A stretch of DNA of 64,000 bases from Hofstenia miamia (Eukaryota > Xenacoelomorpha > Acoela > Hofsteniidae). Positions 10,862-22,689 of the stretch are shown here, piece after piece. Both the position numbers and the translations under genes were made by a program. Where the stretch lies: contig CABFPE010000249.1 in the NCBI GenBank assembly GCA_900660155.1, forward strand, positions 205,370 through 269,369. Reading direction: 5' to 3'. The notes below the pieces were generated by a model, which was not told the DNA's origin, did not search any database, and was given only the letters and a program-made list of their open reading frames with translations. The first letter of the stretch is position 1, and every line of letters starts with the position of its first letter.

Positions 10862-11603
10862 GGATATCTATATAAATATATATTCTACAAATTATTCTAA
10901 ATACAAAAACAACATTTTAATTAAACAACAAAGCCTTAGTAAATATCTTCAGAAGACTAAAGATGAATTTGTTGGAAAAAATAATAAAAAAGTGATTTAT
11001 TTTAAAATTTGTTTCTAAATGTCTCAAGATCCTTCTGCTTGTGATATCAGTACAATTTCATTTTAAATCAAAATTGTTATCTTTTAGGTTGTTTATTTTG
11101 CTAAATATTCCTTTACCACATCTATTCCATTTTCATTCCCCTATCATTTACCATATTTTCACAATTGCCGTTATGGCCATAATATTATGGACATTATGGA
11201 TGGCAAGCAAATTTCGCTTTGACAAATTTCTATACCATTTAATTACATATAAATCTTTATATTATTTGTATATTTAAGATTCATAAGGATTGTATTTGCA
11301 AATCGGAATATATGGGTAATATGATATACATGTAAACTGAAGTTCACAGAACATCATTGTTTGTAGAGCAAAGTGGTCATAATTCATGCTTTTTGTTGGG
11401 TCATTTTCATATAGAACTTAGTGTCATTTACACTTTCCTTCGAATTTCCAATCAAATATCTGAAAATTGTGTCGGTGGGTTGTTCATGTGGACAGACAAA
11501 AATAAATGGGAATGTGAATTGCTATAAATTTTATATGGATAAATGTGCATGTTTGTTTCAGAGTTGTATTATGTGAGCGTGGGTTGGGATAGGCTAGGGA
11601 TGA
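10862..11603. other. Intergenic stretch
   Basis: No gene or repeat supported between the transposase fragment and the (TA)n tract next to the assembly gap. Confidence 0.4.
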
Positions 11604-12621
11604 ATATATATATATATATATATATANNNNNNNNNNNNNNNNNNNNNNNNNNNNNNNNNNNNNNNNNNNNNNNNNNNNNNNNNNNNNNNNNNNNNNNNNN
11701 NNNNNNNNNNNNNNNNNNNNNNNNNNNNNNNNNNNNNNNNNNNNNNNNNNNNNNNNNNNNNNNNNNNNNNNNNNNNNNNNNNNNNNNNNNNNNNNNNNNN
11801 NNNNNNNNNNNNNNNNNNNNNNNNNNNNNNNNNNNNNNNNNNNNNNNNNNNNNNNNNNNNNNNNNNNNNNNNNNNNNNNNNNNNNNNNNNNNNNNNNNNN
11901 NNNNNNNNNNNNNNNNNNNNNNNNNNNNNNNNNNNNNNNNNNNNNNNNNNNNNNNNNNNNNNNNNNNNNNNNNNNNNNNNNNNNNNNNNNNNNNNNNNNN
12001 NNNNNNNNNNNNNNNNNNNNNNNNNNNNNNNNNNNNNNNNNNNNNNNNNNNNNNNNNNNNNNNNNNNNNNNNNNNNNNNNNNNNNNNNNNNNNNNNNNNN
12101 NNNNNNNNNNNNNNNNNNNNNNNNNNNNNNNNNNNNNNNNNNNNNNNNNNNNNNNNNNNNNNNNNNNNNNNNNNNNNNNNNNNNNNNNNNNNNNNNNNNN
12201 NNNNNNNNNNNNNNNNNNNNNNNNNNNNNNNNNNNNNNNNNNNNNNNNNNNNNNNNNNNNNNNNNNNNNNNNNNNNNNNNNNNNNNNNNNNNNNNNNNNN
12301 NNNNNNNNNNNNNNNNNNNNNNNNNNNNNNNNNNNNNNNNNNNNNNNNNNNNNNNNNNNNNNNNNNNNNNNNNNNNNNNNNNNNNNNNNNNNNNNNNNNN
12401 NNNNNNNNNNNNNNNNNNNNNNNNNNNNNNNNNNNNNNNNNNNNNNNNNNNNNNNNNNNNNNNNNNNNNNNNNNNNNNNNNNNNNNNNNNNNNNNNNNNN
12501 NNNNNNNNNNNNNNNNNNNNNNNNNNNNNNNNNNNNNNNNNNNNNNNNNNNNNNNNNNNNNNNNNNNNNNNNNNNNNNNNNNNNNNNNNNNNNNNNNNNN
12601 NNNNNNNATATATATATATAT
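11604..12621. other. 981-base assembly gap inside a (TA)n tract
   Basis: N run at 11627-12607. Both edges are (TA)n (11604-11626 and 12608-12621), so the assembler failed in a long AT microsatellite. The gap content and true length are unknown. Confidence 0.97.
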
Positions 12622-13475
12622 TCCTTATGGTGCATAGCATTAGTAAAATTTTTAATTGAATTCTTGGTTCAATAACTATTTTTACCATTTCATGCATTTA
12701 ATGTAAGGAGGGTTAAGAAATTTTTCGAAACCTGTAACAAAATAAATTGTAAATTTGAGAAAGATATTCAAATGAACAATTGTTTTTGTAATGGAGAAGT
12801 TCCTGTGATCTTGAATCAAGAGAATTGCCAATTAACAATCTTGACCCTAAACCGCATCAGCGTTACATTAAGATACATAAACAATTTTATCTATTGCACT
12901 CTTCCTCTCCAACTTCTCTATAAGCACGCCTATGATAATGAGTTCCTACAATTAGTGTTAGTTTGCACGTTTTCCTAACTTAAATCACTCTAAATTAATG
13001 TACATGATACGTACCTATGAAAACATGGAAACAATCGCCAATTTACAGGAATATGCTTAATGATTAATCAACAAAAACATTTTATCCATGTTACTATCTC
13101 ATATTTAAGCTTAATAATGATTGGATATCTTTTCATTATTGTACTCATTCTTTTGTATGTTTACATATAATTTGAGCACATTCAGTTGTGTTAGATTTAG
13201 TTCTATCAGTTCCTTGATGAATATACAGTAGATTTACATTTTAACTGCTTTATAAATACCACAATTAGAGTTCGTTTCAAACAGGTTTCAGCAGGTCAAT
13301 GCATTTTAAGTAAACAACTGTGTTATTGGGTTGTTGCCACGGCCTTCTTTAATACAGGCCGTGATAATAACATACTTTTGATTTGACCGGAGGCTGTATA
13401 TTGAAAATGATACTTCGCTCAATTCTTTATTAAACAGTTAGATTTGAAAAAATTATATTCTAGAATTTTATTAAG
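12622..13475. other. Intergenic stretch
   Basis: No gene supported. The short inverted pair around 13329-13360 (ttgttgccacggccttc and tacaggccgtgataataac) is too small to classify. Confidence 0.35.
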
Positions 13476-13483
13476 ATACACAA

Positions 13484-14057
13484 CATAGATGGAACCGGTC
13501 AACATTTTTAACAACCCAACCCAACTAGTTTTATTTCCAAACCGGTTGGGTTACCGGTTGAACCGGTTATTGAAGCTAAAAATTTTACCGGTACCGGTCG
13601 AGCAAAAATAAAGCAGGGATGCCAAAAAAAACTAGCAATTTTTTCTACTGAAATTTTTTTAAGCCCATATTTTACTAGCAGATCAGTTACAACGAACCAG
13701 GGGCATTTTCAAAGAAGGGGGTCTGGGGTCCAGACCGGCATAGCCCCCTTGCTAGAAAATAGTTTACGATGTCGCTCGCTGTCATAGTGTCATTCATTAT
13801 TTGCTGCTCTCTCTACTAGTGGTAAAAGCAAATATGCGAAATGAATGTATTAGACGACTTCGTCGTGACACAATTTTTTTTCTTATATTAGTAAAAATCC
13901 TTTTTACTTTCCTTGAAACGGAGATATAAATTCTGTCCTAAAGACAGCCACGGTTTGTGGAGGACTTAAAAAACCGGTCAACCGGTTTCACGAAATTTTC
14001 GACCCAACCCAACCGGAACTGGTTAATACCAGTCAACCCAACCTGCTTCCATCTATG
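13484..14057. mobile_element. Non-autonomous hAT-type MITE, 574 bp
   Basis: Termini are CATAGATGGAA at the left and its perfect reverse complement TTCCATCTATG at the right. They are flanked by a perfect 8-bp target duplication ATACACAA (13476-13483 and 14058-14065), the length typical of hAT transposons. Subterminal regions are packed with ACCGGT, AACCGG and CCCAACCC motifs in both orientations, probable transposase binding sites. No coding capacity, so movement would need a transposase encoded elsewhere. The perfect target duplication suggests a fairly recent insertion. Confidence 0.9.
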
Positions 14058-14694
14058 ATACACAATACAGAAAATATGTATTTCAATATTAAAGAAGGCC
14101 TTGATTGTTGCCTAATTATAAATTACACACTGCGACAACTGTTAGGCTTTCAGTTTATTATTTTTTAATAGAATTAGATATGACATTCTGTACATCCATT
14201 CTACACTCAATACCTAGATTTTAACCCAACACTAAATTTCCGAACCCAATACTGCTCAGGGCTAACCTATAATCCAAGACTCCAAATTGTGTAGAACGTC
14301 TAAACATAAAAATTCAATGAATACAAATGTCATTTTTCATATAGAATTGTTTTTGAGAAATGCTTGGACAAAATAATAGCCGAATGGAAATATTGTTGTG
14401 ACTTCTTTTATTAAGGTTTTTGCATGCAAAACGGTTAATTGCAATAATCTACTTCTGAAGGAGTTAGTTGATTGCGAAATTGGTAATTTAATTTTGCCGT
14501 GCCTGTTAACAACAAAATAGTTGGAGGTTTTTTTAATAAAATTGATCAATTGTTTTCAGAATGCCAACAATCACAAATATTACATTTCTATCTGGATTTC
14601 GATGGAAGTCTAAACGAATGATTAAAATATAATCAAGTTAATTTACAAAATTTATTAACAAAATTTCATCGAAATATACATTAGTCACTGTCAC

Positions 14695-15435
14695 GGCATG
14701 GACGTTAGCCGGTCATAGTTGCGGCCAACACCCGGCTCCGGGAAAAGAGCTACTCTAAGCGACCGGCTGTAGCCAAAGATTTTGTTTTACGACAGATGCA
14801 GCTAAAATTCCCCATGTTAACTAGTGCGTGAAAAATTTTAAACGCAAAAGAACTGTTTGTACTTGCAAAGACTTAACAGCACGGTTTTAAGCAGCGTTAA
14901 TGTTTAGTAAAGCAATTTTACTGAACATCGCAAAATAAAAATTAATTTGAATTTTATCATGAAAATGCATAAAATTTAATAGTAACATTGCATTTAATTA
15001 ATAGACCAATTTTTACAATAATGTCATTTATAATTATAAGTTCTTCAATAGTAAATCGTAATTTCATATCATAAGACATTGCGTTACTATCTTAGGACGC
15101 ATACTGTAAAGCACATTTAAGAGAAATTAATGACTTGAAAAGACTTAAAGATGCGTTTTAATGTGTAGTGTACTTTTATAGTAACTAACGTACTCGTATA
15201 CATGGGCCATTTCTGAAAGTTCGATTACGCATTGTTTCACATTGAGGTTCAATCAAGAGTGAGTGATCGATGATGTCTCTATCATCATGATGAACTACTG
15301 TTATATTGCATTAAAATTTAGTATTTAACTTAGTAGTAGTAATGATCACAGCTAGCGACTGGGTACGGCTAAAGGCTTTCGGCCAACTGACGGCTAATGC
15401 CAAAATTTATATTGCACGGCCGGCTACGGCCAAGA
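14695..15435. mobile_element. Candidate composite repeat with GC-rich subterminal motifs
   Basis: GC-rich segments at 14697-14780 and 15355-15433 carry repeated ggctacggcc, ttagccgg and cggctgtagcc motifs in both orientations, like the subterminal regions of hAT MITEs, with the R2 repeat between them. I could not find exact terminal inverted repeats or a target duplication, so boundaries are approximate. Confidence 0.4.
14811..15210 (+). repeat. Unclassified dispersed repeat family R2, copy 1
   Basis: About 400 bp. Ordered shared blocks with the reverse complement of 50672-51046 include cttgcaaagacttaacagc, aatgtttagtaaagcaatt, atcatgaaaatgc and cattgcgtta. Divergence looks around 20-25 percent, so the family is old. 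No protein seen in this copy. Confidence 0.8.
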
Positions 15436-15717
15436 ATATCGCGTTTACCCCAGAATACTAATATACACATGGCAGCAACAACTACCGTAACTATGTCTTT
15501 TTAAGTAGATATACCACCCAAAACATGTAAGGTTTGTCAACCGGAAAGTCAGTACTACTGTGCGTACAGTGACGTGGAAAAGAGCCATTTTTAGACAAAA
15601 ATGAAACAAAAGACCTACCTCATTTACTTCATAGAATTCAATTTTAGTGAGAGATTTTTTTATTTCATGAGCATTTAAATTGTTTTCCAAAAACAATAAA
15701 AAACTTATAAAATTCCT

Positions 15718-16552
15718 AAGCAGTTTAACGGTTAAAAGAAGTGTGATGTAATTTTGTTACTCCAAGAACAACTAGAATAGGACTTTGAGCTCAAATCAAA
15801 TTAGAAGAACCTGTTATTTTGTGACTTTTCCATATTTTTAAGTAATTTTTGTTTGCACAATATGGGAATCATCCAAACTTTGCTTATCAAGATTCAACAA
15901 AAACTTCAATAGTGTAAGTTTGGGGTAGCTTTGTTACCGAGAAAGAAATCAGCTTAAAACGTTTGCTTTTGGATGATTGCTAGTTTGTTATTGTAATGTC
16001 ATGCTTAAACAACCCTAGTGCTATGATTTCATGAAAATTTTATTAATACTCATTTAGCTTGTACCCAAAAAACATCTAAATTGGGAAATTCTTACCCTTT
16101 TTAGTTTTTGTATGCTATGATTTTTTGCATATATATTAAATTCAAATTCCTGGAGTCTTAAGCTTGATATAGCTTTATTCACAGGTTGTCTTCTTCACAT
16201 AGCAACTAAAAAATGCAAAAAAATCATAGCATACAAAAACTAAAAGAATTTCAAATTATAGATGTTTTTTAGGTACAAACTGAATTAATATTAATAAAAT
16301 TTTCATGAAATTATAGCCTTGGGGTTCTTCAAGCAGGCATTACTATAACTTAGAATATTGATGTTTTTGTTGAATCTTGAAACGCAAAGTTAGGATGATT
16401 CCCATATTGTGCAGACAAAAAGTACTTAAAAATGTGGAAAAGTCACAAAATATCAGGTTCTTCCAATTTGATTTGAGCTCAAATTCCTATTCTAGTTGTT
16501 CTTGGGGTAACAAATTACCCCAAACTTAGTTTAACCGTTAATCTTAAACGGC
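15718..16552. mobile_element. Foldback element with long inverted arms
   Basis: Left arm 15718 to about 16130 and right arm about 16213 to 16552 are imperfect reverse complements along almost their whole length. For example, aagaacaactagaatag (left) matches ctattctagttgttctt (right), and tatgctatgattttttgca matches tgcaaaaaaatcatagcata. Termini are aagcagtttaac / gttaaxxttaaacggctt-like. The unpaired centre is about 80 bp. No ORF. Probably a long-TIR MITE or foldback transposon. No clear target duplication, so superfamily is unassigned. Confidence 0.85.
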
Positions 16553-16559
16553 TTGAAGT

Positions 16560-17672
16560 GCATTTAAAAGAATAAATTGTTTTTCTACATTTACATGGAA
16601 TTTTCTCCAAATCGATTAGCAAATTTGAAAATTTCTACTAAAGCGCATTGCTGTGGCTGAAGTATTTGAAAAAATTGACAATTTTTTTAAAAAATATTTT
16701 AAATCTTTTCATACCAACCATTCATATATTTATAATGTTTTGAGCCCATGGAAGTAGCAAAGAGCTTTGACTGTCTCTTGGTATATGCAAAGATATCCCA
16801 AATCAATAGAGGCATGCCGTGCACAAATTCAGCGGTTGCGACGTCGAAGTTTTTGCGCGCTTAACATTGCTCTTCTAGGATCATGAAAAATTTTCAAAAA
16901 TCTTCGGGCAGTTTAAAATTAAGTTTAATATATGCACACCTTTATAACAGTTTAGATATTTATTATCTTCATTGGTTACATTCTCATGAAATTGAAACTA
17001 TTAAAATTAGTATAGTCGTTATTACTAAAATACACACTCGACACTATTTGGTAGCCAAATGCTAGAATTTACTGAAATGATTGAGCCCTAGGCCTACGAC
17101 TCTCCTTCATCAAACTTATTATAGAGTAGTCCTATTTTCGGCTGTTTCAGTAATATTTATTTTCCTTAGCAAAATGTGATTCTCAACGATTCTATCAGCA
17201 AATGGTTCTAGTTAGTTTGGTTGATTGTTTCAAATTTGTTGATCATTTATTTTTAACAAAAAATAATTTTATGAATAATTTTGATTTTTAAGCAAATTTT
17301 CCCTTCGGCATTTTCGTCTGTCCACCTACAATAAAAACGGCTTTTTTCACATATGAATTTTGAAAAACATATTTCAGTAATTTTCATAATATTGAAAAAC
17401 ATTCTTCCTGTTGATATATAAGATAGTTAAAAGAATGATTTTTAAAATTGCCTTAATAAAAATGATATGCCATTGGTTTTAAATGTTTGGCAAAGATTTA
17501 ATGAGAAATAAATAGGTTCTCACGTTCATTCTGATTTTTGTTGAATCATGTCAATTTAATAACATTCGATGTGATTGAATCTAAAAATGTCAGGTACTAG
17601 GTTAAAATTTCTCGGCATTTATGATTCTGATTGGTTTTTCCTTGAAAAATTTTTGAAATCATCCCACTGAAG
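16560..17672. other. Intergenic stretch
   Basis: No gene or named repeat. This is the downstream flank of the minus-strand lectin gene. Confidence 0.4.
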
Positions 17673-19000
17673 CTATAATACATATTTATTTGCAGAATAA
17701 ATTAGTTGTTCATAATTTTTTGTGTAAATGCTGTATCCATAGAATCGACAATGAATGGTGTGAAAACCTGCTTTTGAAAGTGCTAGGCAGCTATAGTATT
17801 TGTCCTTTGAAAAAATAGGAATATTCAATCCCTCTGCTTCAATCCATTCAAATTTTCTTTTTTCGAAAAAATTACTCGCACCAACTCTCCATTTCTCACT
17901 GCCTTGCATAATACTTTGTACATACTTAATTTCTTTTTCACTTTTAGCAGTATAAAGTTTCCAGTTATCAAAGAATTCAAAATCCAGTCTTTGGAAAGGG
18001 TCTGACTTGAAACAGTAGCACGTATTGAACTCTATGCTACAATTTATTTTTTTACAGTGAGGTGTTGCCTCTACATTGTTCAAAAATGACAGTGGAATTT
18101 CACCTTTCTTTGCTGACGACAAAGGAAATCGCACAAATAATGCAGACGATTGATGGAATCGGCGTAATTTATAAGCCATTTTTGGGATTTTATGTTAATG
18201 TACCATCCTTTTGCCACATCCCTGTCAATGAAAATTGTTACATTGGCAAGCTCAATGCCGTCTTTGCCATCAAACCATTCCCACCTTCCAGACTGGTCAT
18301 TTGCCCCTATTACATAACTTGTCATCCAAAATTTATTTAAAATATAATCCATTTCATCATAACTACTAAAATATAAAGGCGATGAACCTCTATAGTAATG
18401 ATTACATTCTCTATGCATATTGTGAAGCAATGAACCAATGAACGCGCCCTTGTGGTAATTGTAACATCCTATGTTGCTACAAACATTACTTCGTTTTGAC
18501 TTGCATAAGATAAACTGGAAATTAAATTCTTTTTTACAATCGAATCTATGCAAATGATTATCCTCCACCATAACGCAATGACCAATTGGTATTGGCTTTT
18601 GTTCAAACGATTTGTTATTTATCCAGCGAGAATTTCCATGCTTATCTGCATAGGCACCAATCCAAAAGGAATTTAAATGCCGATATTCATAGAATATATC
18701 TCTGTGAAGTGCCATTTTTGATGCCAGTATAAATTCATCTGTAATTTCTGTTGCTAATGATCCGCCCTTAAAACGCTTCTTACATTCTTTTTTAGCAGAA
18801 AACCAATTGCTACGTTCTTTAGAGGAACAATAACATACGCTATTTGAACAAAATATGAAATTGCAATAATTTTTTATGAACAGATAATCATCAAAATTTA
18901 TATTTATATCATTGAATTGATTTGATGGAATTTTTTCACGTTTGTATGGCTTTGCAGTTTGCCAATACCCTTGTAATGTCTTAAGCATAAATGTGTTCAT
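17673..19000 (-). CDS. Protein with three C-type lectin-like domains, one frame change
   Basis: First in-frame ATG is at 19000 (MNTFMLKTLQGYW). The frame is open back to about 19072 and holds a hydrophobic WKLLCFILIT, so an upstream signal-peptide exon or other start is possible. Domain 1: WFSAKKECKKRFKGGSLAT, then SFWIGAYAD and FILCK. Domain 2: HRECNHYYRG.. WMTSYVIGANDQSGRWEWF.. LHYLCDF. Domain 3: CYCFKSDPF.. KWRVGASNFFEKRKFEWIEAE.. YYSCLAL. The cysteine and WIGA/W-W patterns fit C-type lectin-like domains, but no EPN, QPD or WND motif is visible, so calcium-dependent sugar binding is doubtful. The frame moves by one base between domains 2 and 3, near 18123-18131 (ggaaatcgc on plus). That is either an assembly error or recent pseudogenisation. 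All three domains lie in one uninterrupted block without introns. Confidence 0.75.
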
Positions 19001-19072
19001 GGTAATTAAAATGAAACACAGCAGCTTCCACTTGTGTATCCATGTAAATGAAAAATTTGAAATAATGTACAA

Positions 19073-19781
19073 CTAGTCTTCTTTATGATGCATTCAATTC
19101 GAGTAATATTGTTTGAATCAAATAGTGGAATTACAAGAGCTTGTATGCATTTCTTCTAAAATATTTATCAAATGTCAAGAGATACTACGAAAAAGTTCGT
19201 TCTTTCACATGCTATCATTGTTTGTTATGTTAACAATATAAGCCAAGTCTCACTATGAAGCTGCATGTAGTGCCTTTAAGTTGAATGAGAATTATTTTTA
19301 AATACAGGATTGTGTAAACAGTTTTAAACATCAATCAGAAAAGCAAAAAATATATTTTTATTGGGTCATAGCATATATTTCAAAATAAGGGTGAATTTTA
19401 TAAACATTTTGATCTTATGTTATGTGCTCGATTACACACACAATAAAACATATTTGTTTTTAGTATATGTAATTATGTATGCATATTTTTACAAAATATG
19501 TGGTAAGCTGGTAAGTTATTAACTAATGCCTTCCCATCAATTTTTTCTAGATTTGCTTCTATTTGCATGACACATTTGGCGCACTTCCAAAGTGGTAATT
19601 TAAGATTAAAATGTTAATTGCCAAAGTATAATAATAAATTAAACAAAATAGATTGCTTTTGCAAGACGGCTGTTAGTATTTATTTATGTAAACAAGTAAA
19701 AGCACGCGAGGAATTGTACATTAATACCAAACCATACTAAAACTTCAAGTAGTGTAAGCGTTTACTTTTGTACACTAGATA
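19073..19781. other. Divergent intergenic region between lectin and FMO genes
   Basis: About 700 bp between a minus-strand and a plus-strand gene, so it should hold both 5' ends. I see no clear TATA box or other defined element. Confidence 0.4.
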
Positions 19782-21368
19782 ATGGTAAAAACTGTTGCTG
19801 TCATTGGTGGTGGCATTTGCGGATTAATTGCCACTAAAACCTGTCTTGAAGAAAATCTGCATCCTGTATGTTTTGAGAAAGGTGATGATATTGGTGGGTT
19901 ATGGAATTATTCTGAAGAAGTGGAGGATGGCCGTGCTTCTGTTTATGAAAGTACTTTAATCAACACTAGCAAAGAGTATGTGGCTTTCAGCGATTTTCCA
20001 CCTCCTAAGGAAATGGCTAATTATGCGCATCATACAGAACTAATGGCTTATTTCAGGGCATATGTAGATCATTTTGACTTAATGAAATATGTTGAATTAC
20101 GTCATCAAGTGATTTCTGTTGAAAGACCAAAAGATCACGCTAAAACTGGCTGTTGGAACATTCATGTGAAGGATCTTCAAAATGAAACAAGGAAGGAAAT
20201 TGTTGTAGATTTTGTCATGGTTGCGGCTGGGCATCATTGTTTTCCAAGACTACCTGAATTCAATGGGCTTCGAAGTTTCAAGGGTACGGTTATCCATACA
20301 CATGAATTCAAAACACCTCAGCCATTCCGAAACCAGAACGTTTTAGTTATTGGTGCAGGTAATTCGGCATTTGATAGTGTTGTAGACTGCAGTCGTGTTT
20401 CAAAACGAGCCTATCTTTCGACAAGAAGAGGATGTTGGGTAGTTAGCAGAGTTGCTGACGAAGGATATCCGCGGGATCTTACAAATAAAAGACGAATTTT
20501 TAGTCTATTGCCAAAAATGTATAATGAATATCGATTAAAGAAAGCGGCAAATAAAAGATTCAATCACTCATTATATGGACTGATGCCCAATTGTCCATTT
20601 AGCCGCTCTCATGTGTCTTCATGTGATGATTTACCGGCGGCGTTAATTGCCGGGAAGGTGAAAATCAAGCCGGACATTCAACAATTTACAGAGAATGGCG
20701 TGATATTTGTTGATGGATCAAATGCTACTTTGGATGCAGTTATATTAGCGACTGGATACATTGTAAAATTTCCCTTTTTGTCTGAAGACATTATTGAAGA
20801 GAAATCTGGTCGATATCCAATGTACAAACACATGTTTCTACCTAATCATACTCAACATACTATGGCATTTATTGGATATGTTCAAGCAGGTGCCATCCCT
20901 TCAATCGCAGAAATGCAGGCTAGATACGCGCTAAAGATATTTAAAAAAGAAAGAGCTCTTCCCAGTCAAAAGGAGATGCAGGAAAGTATCAGGTGTGCAA
21001 GAGCAAACATAGATAAAGTATATTACAAATCAGAAAGGCATAATCTCACAATAAACTTTTTAAGATACAACGATGATATTGCTGCACAAATTGGAGTATT
21101 CCCAAAGATTTTCTCACGATTCTTTACTGATCCAAAGTTAGCTATCGCACTGCTATTTGGACCTACAGTTCCCTATCATTATAGACTTGATGGTCCAAAT
21201 AAATGGCCTAAGGCCCGTGAGACAATATTAGAAATTTGGGATAGAGTCGCGTATCCATTAAATTCTCACCTTACTCAACAAAAGCCCAAAACAAAAATTT
21301 CGAAATTTGTAATTCCTATTTCTTTAGGTATATTTGTGACAGCTTGGTTTGCACACAAAAATTTGTAA
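19782..21368 (+). CDS. Flavin-containing monooxygenase, intronless paralogue 1
   Basis: A 528-residue FMO, full length for the animal family (about 530). ATG at 19782 begins MVKTVAVIGGG. Family parts: FAD-binding GGGICG (9-14), GDDIGGLWNY (34-43), the conserved Asn61 in NTSKEYVAFSDFPPP, FMO fingerprint FKGTVIHTHEF (166-176), NADPH-binding GAGNSA (191-196), LATGY (322-326), FGPTVPYHYRLDGP near the C-terminus, and a terminal hydrophobic segment IPISLGIFVTAWF before HKNL, which would anchor it in the ER membrane facing the cytosol. FMOs use NADPH and O2 to oxygenate soft nucleophiles such as amines and sulfides. The coding region has no intron, while vertebrate FMOs have several. Its closest relative here is 37043-38635. 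Whether it is expressed cannot be seen. Confidence 0.95.
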   Translation: MVKTVAVIGGGICGLIATKTCLEENLHPVCFEKGDDIGGLWNYSEEVEDGRASVYESTLINTSKEYVAFSDFPPPKEMANYAHHTELMAYFRAYVDHFDLMKYVELRHQVISVERPKDHAKTGCWNIHVKDLQNETRKEIVVDFVMVAAGHHCFPRLPEFNGLRSFKGTVIHTHEFKTPQPFRNQNVLVIGAGNSAFDSVVDCSRVSKRAYLSTRRGCWVVSRVADEGYPRDLTNKRRIFSLLPKMYNEYRLKKAANKRFNHSLYGLMPNCPFSRSHVSSCDDLPAALIAGKVKIKPDIQQFTENGVIFVDGSNATLDAVILATGYIVKFPFLSEDIIEEKSGRYPMYKHMFLPNHTQHTMAFIGYVQAGAIPSIAEMQARYALKIFKKERALPSQKEMQESIRCARANIDKVYYKSERHNLTINFLRYNDDIAAQIGVFPKIFSRFFTDPKLAIALLFGPTVPYHYRLDGPNKWPKARETILEIWDRVAYPLNSHLTQQKPKTKISKFVIPISLGIFVTAWFAHKNL

Positions 21369-21381
21369 CAAAGGATATTGA

Positions 21382-21387
21382 AATAAA
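21382..21387 (+). terminator. Poly(A) signal of FMO paralogue 1
   Basis: AATAAA 14 bases after the FMO stop codon. If used, the 3' UTR would be only a few dozen bases long. Confidence 0.6.
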
Positions 21388-21704
21388 GCAAGTACTTCAG
21401 TTAGTGCGTTTTTCTTACTACAATCACTAAAATTAATGAAGTATTAATAACCAGATTTCAATTCAATACCAATTGTTGGTGATTCAATTCAAATTCCTAC
21501 GGATCAATAATATCAGTTTCATTTCCTATTAAATTTAATGCAATTATTATTACCAAACTTTAAGAGCAAATGTTTAAACATTCATAAATAATTTTTAATT
21601 TTTAAATGTTCTGCAAATTGATAGAGATCTTAAATTGTGAAAAACAAATACTCCACAGATCAAATTGTATCATTTCTTAAAATGCCTATGAGTCATTGAG
21701 GATG

Positions 21705-22235
21705 TTAAACTTGTTTACCCTATTTTACGAGGGCTTTTACGTAGCACTTATTCCTGAGGGGGGATTTGCTCCCCTACTAAGAAATATTTTGGTGATAACC
21801 ATTTTGCGACACTATAATGAATATGCAAATTATGCACATATTCATTTTATAAATTTCTTTCTCATTGAGACAAAAATGTTAGAAATATTACTAAATAGGA
21901 ATTAAGGGAAAGGCCTAAAATGCAAATAAATGATAGAAAACATTTTATTATAATTTTTCATTTAAAATTATGCATTGTTTTCAATTTATAGCCTTTACAT
22001 ACAAAATTGTTACTTTGGAAATTCTCAAGAAATTTCAGTTTTTCATTGCTTTTTGTAAAATCGCTATAACTTTGTAACCTCCCACTATAGCTGCATAATT
22101 TTGCTTTAAAATTTGCAAAACAAATTAAAGAAAAAAGTCCTAGAAGGATAGTTTATTTAAAAATCAGTCTCTGAGTTACATCTAAAATATGGAGGGAGGC
22201 AAATCGGCTCCCAGGTAAAATAGAGTTAATATTAA
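21705..22235. mobile_element. Candidate piggyBac-type MITE
   Basis: Inverted, imperfect ends: left accctattttacgaggg (from about 21716) and right ctcccaggtaaaatagagt (about 22208-22226). Further inside, ggggatttgctcccc is mirrored by gaggcaaatcggctccc. Each end lies close to a TTAA (21705-21708; 22226-22229 and 22232-22235), the target of piggyBac elements. No ORF. Exact ends are uncertain. Confidence 0.45.
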
Positions 22236-22314
22236 GCTCTAGTGCACACAGGTGCTTTTTAGTAACACATTGTTCAGTTTCTAAAAATATAACATAGTGC
22301 TTTATAAAGGACAG

Positions 22315-22326
22315 TGCGCATGCGCA
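22315..22326. promoter_or_regulatory. NRF-1-like palindromic site
   Basis: TGCGCATGCGCA lies inside the 16-base perfect palindrome at 22313-22328 (AGTG..CACT outer arms). It matches the consensus of the animal transcription factor NRF-1 and stands out in AT-rich DNA. There is no obvious promoter beside it, so function is unproven. Confidence 0.35.
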
Positions 22327-22689
22327 CTATCAACTCAATAAACACAACAAAAATGCTCTATCAATGCTATCAGACATATTGCTTTCACACTTTCACATTT
22401 ACACGAATTAAGCGAATTTGTAAATAGAGTATTTTGTGGCATCAACAAGGCTGTAATTTCTAGTATAAATTTTCAAAACAAGTTTTAATTAGATCTAAAT
22501 CCAAAAATAAGTCAAATCTTAAGCAGATTTTCAAATTTTAGTTAAATATAGAAATTTAGATATAAAGAAAATTTTCTTAAAGAGTAATGCAGATTTACCT
22601 GATGTTAGGTGTGCTTGAAGCTCCCAATAACGCTATTATAATCATCACGCAATGTATTGCAAAAAATCTTTTATACAAGACTATAAACT

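Noticed and set aside
11484-12697. Three long open frames over this region
   Set aside because: They consist almost wholly of N translated as X, with Y-I repeats from (TA)n at each end.
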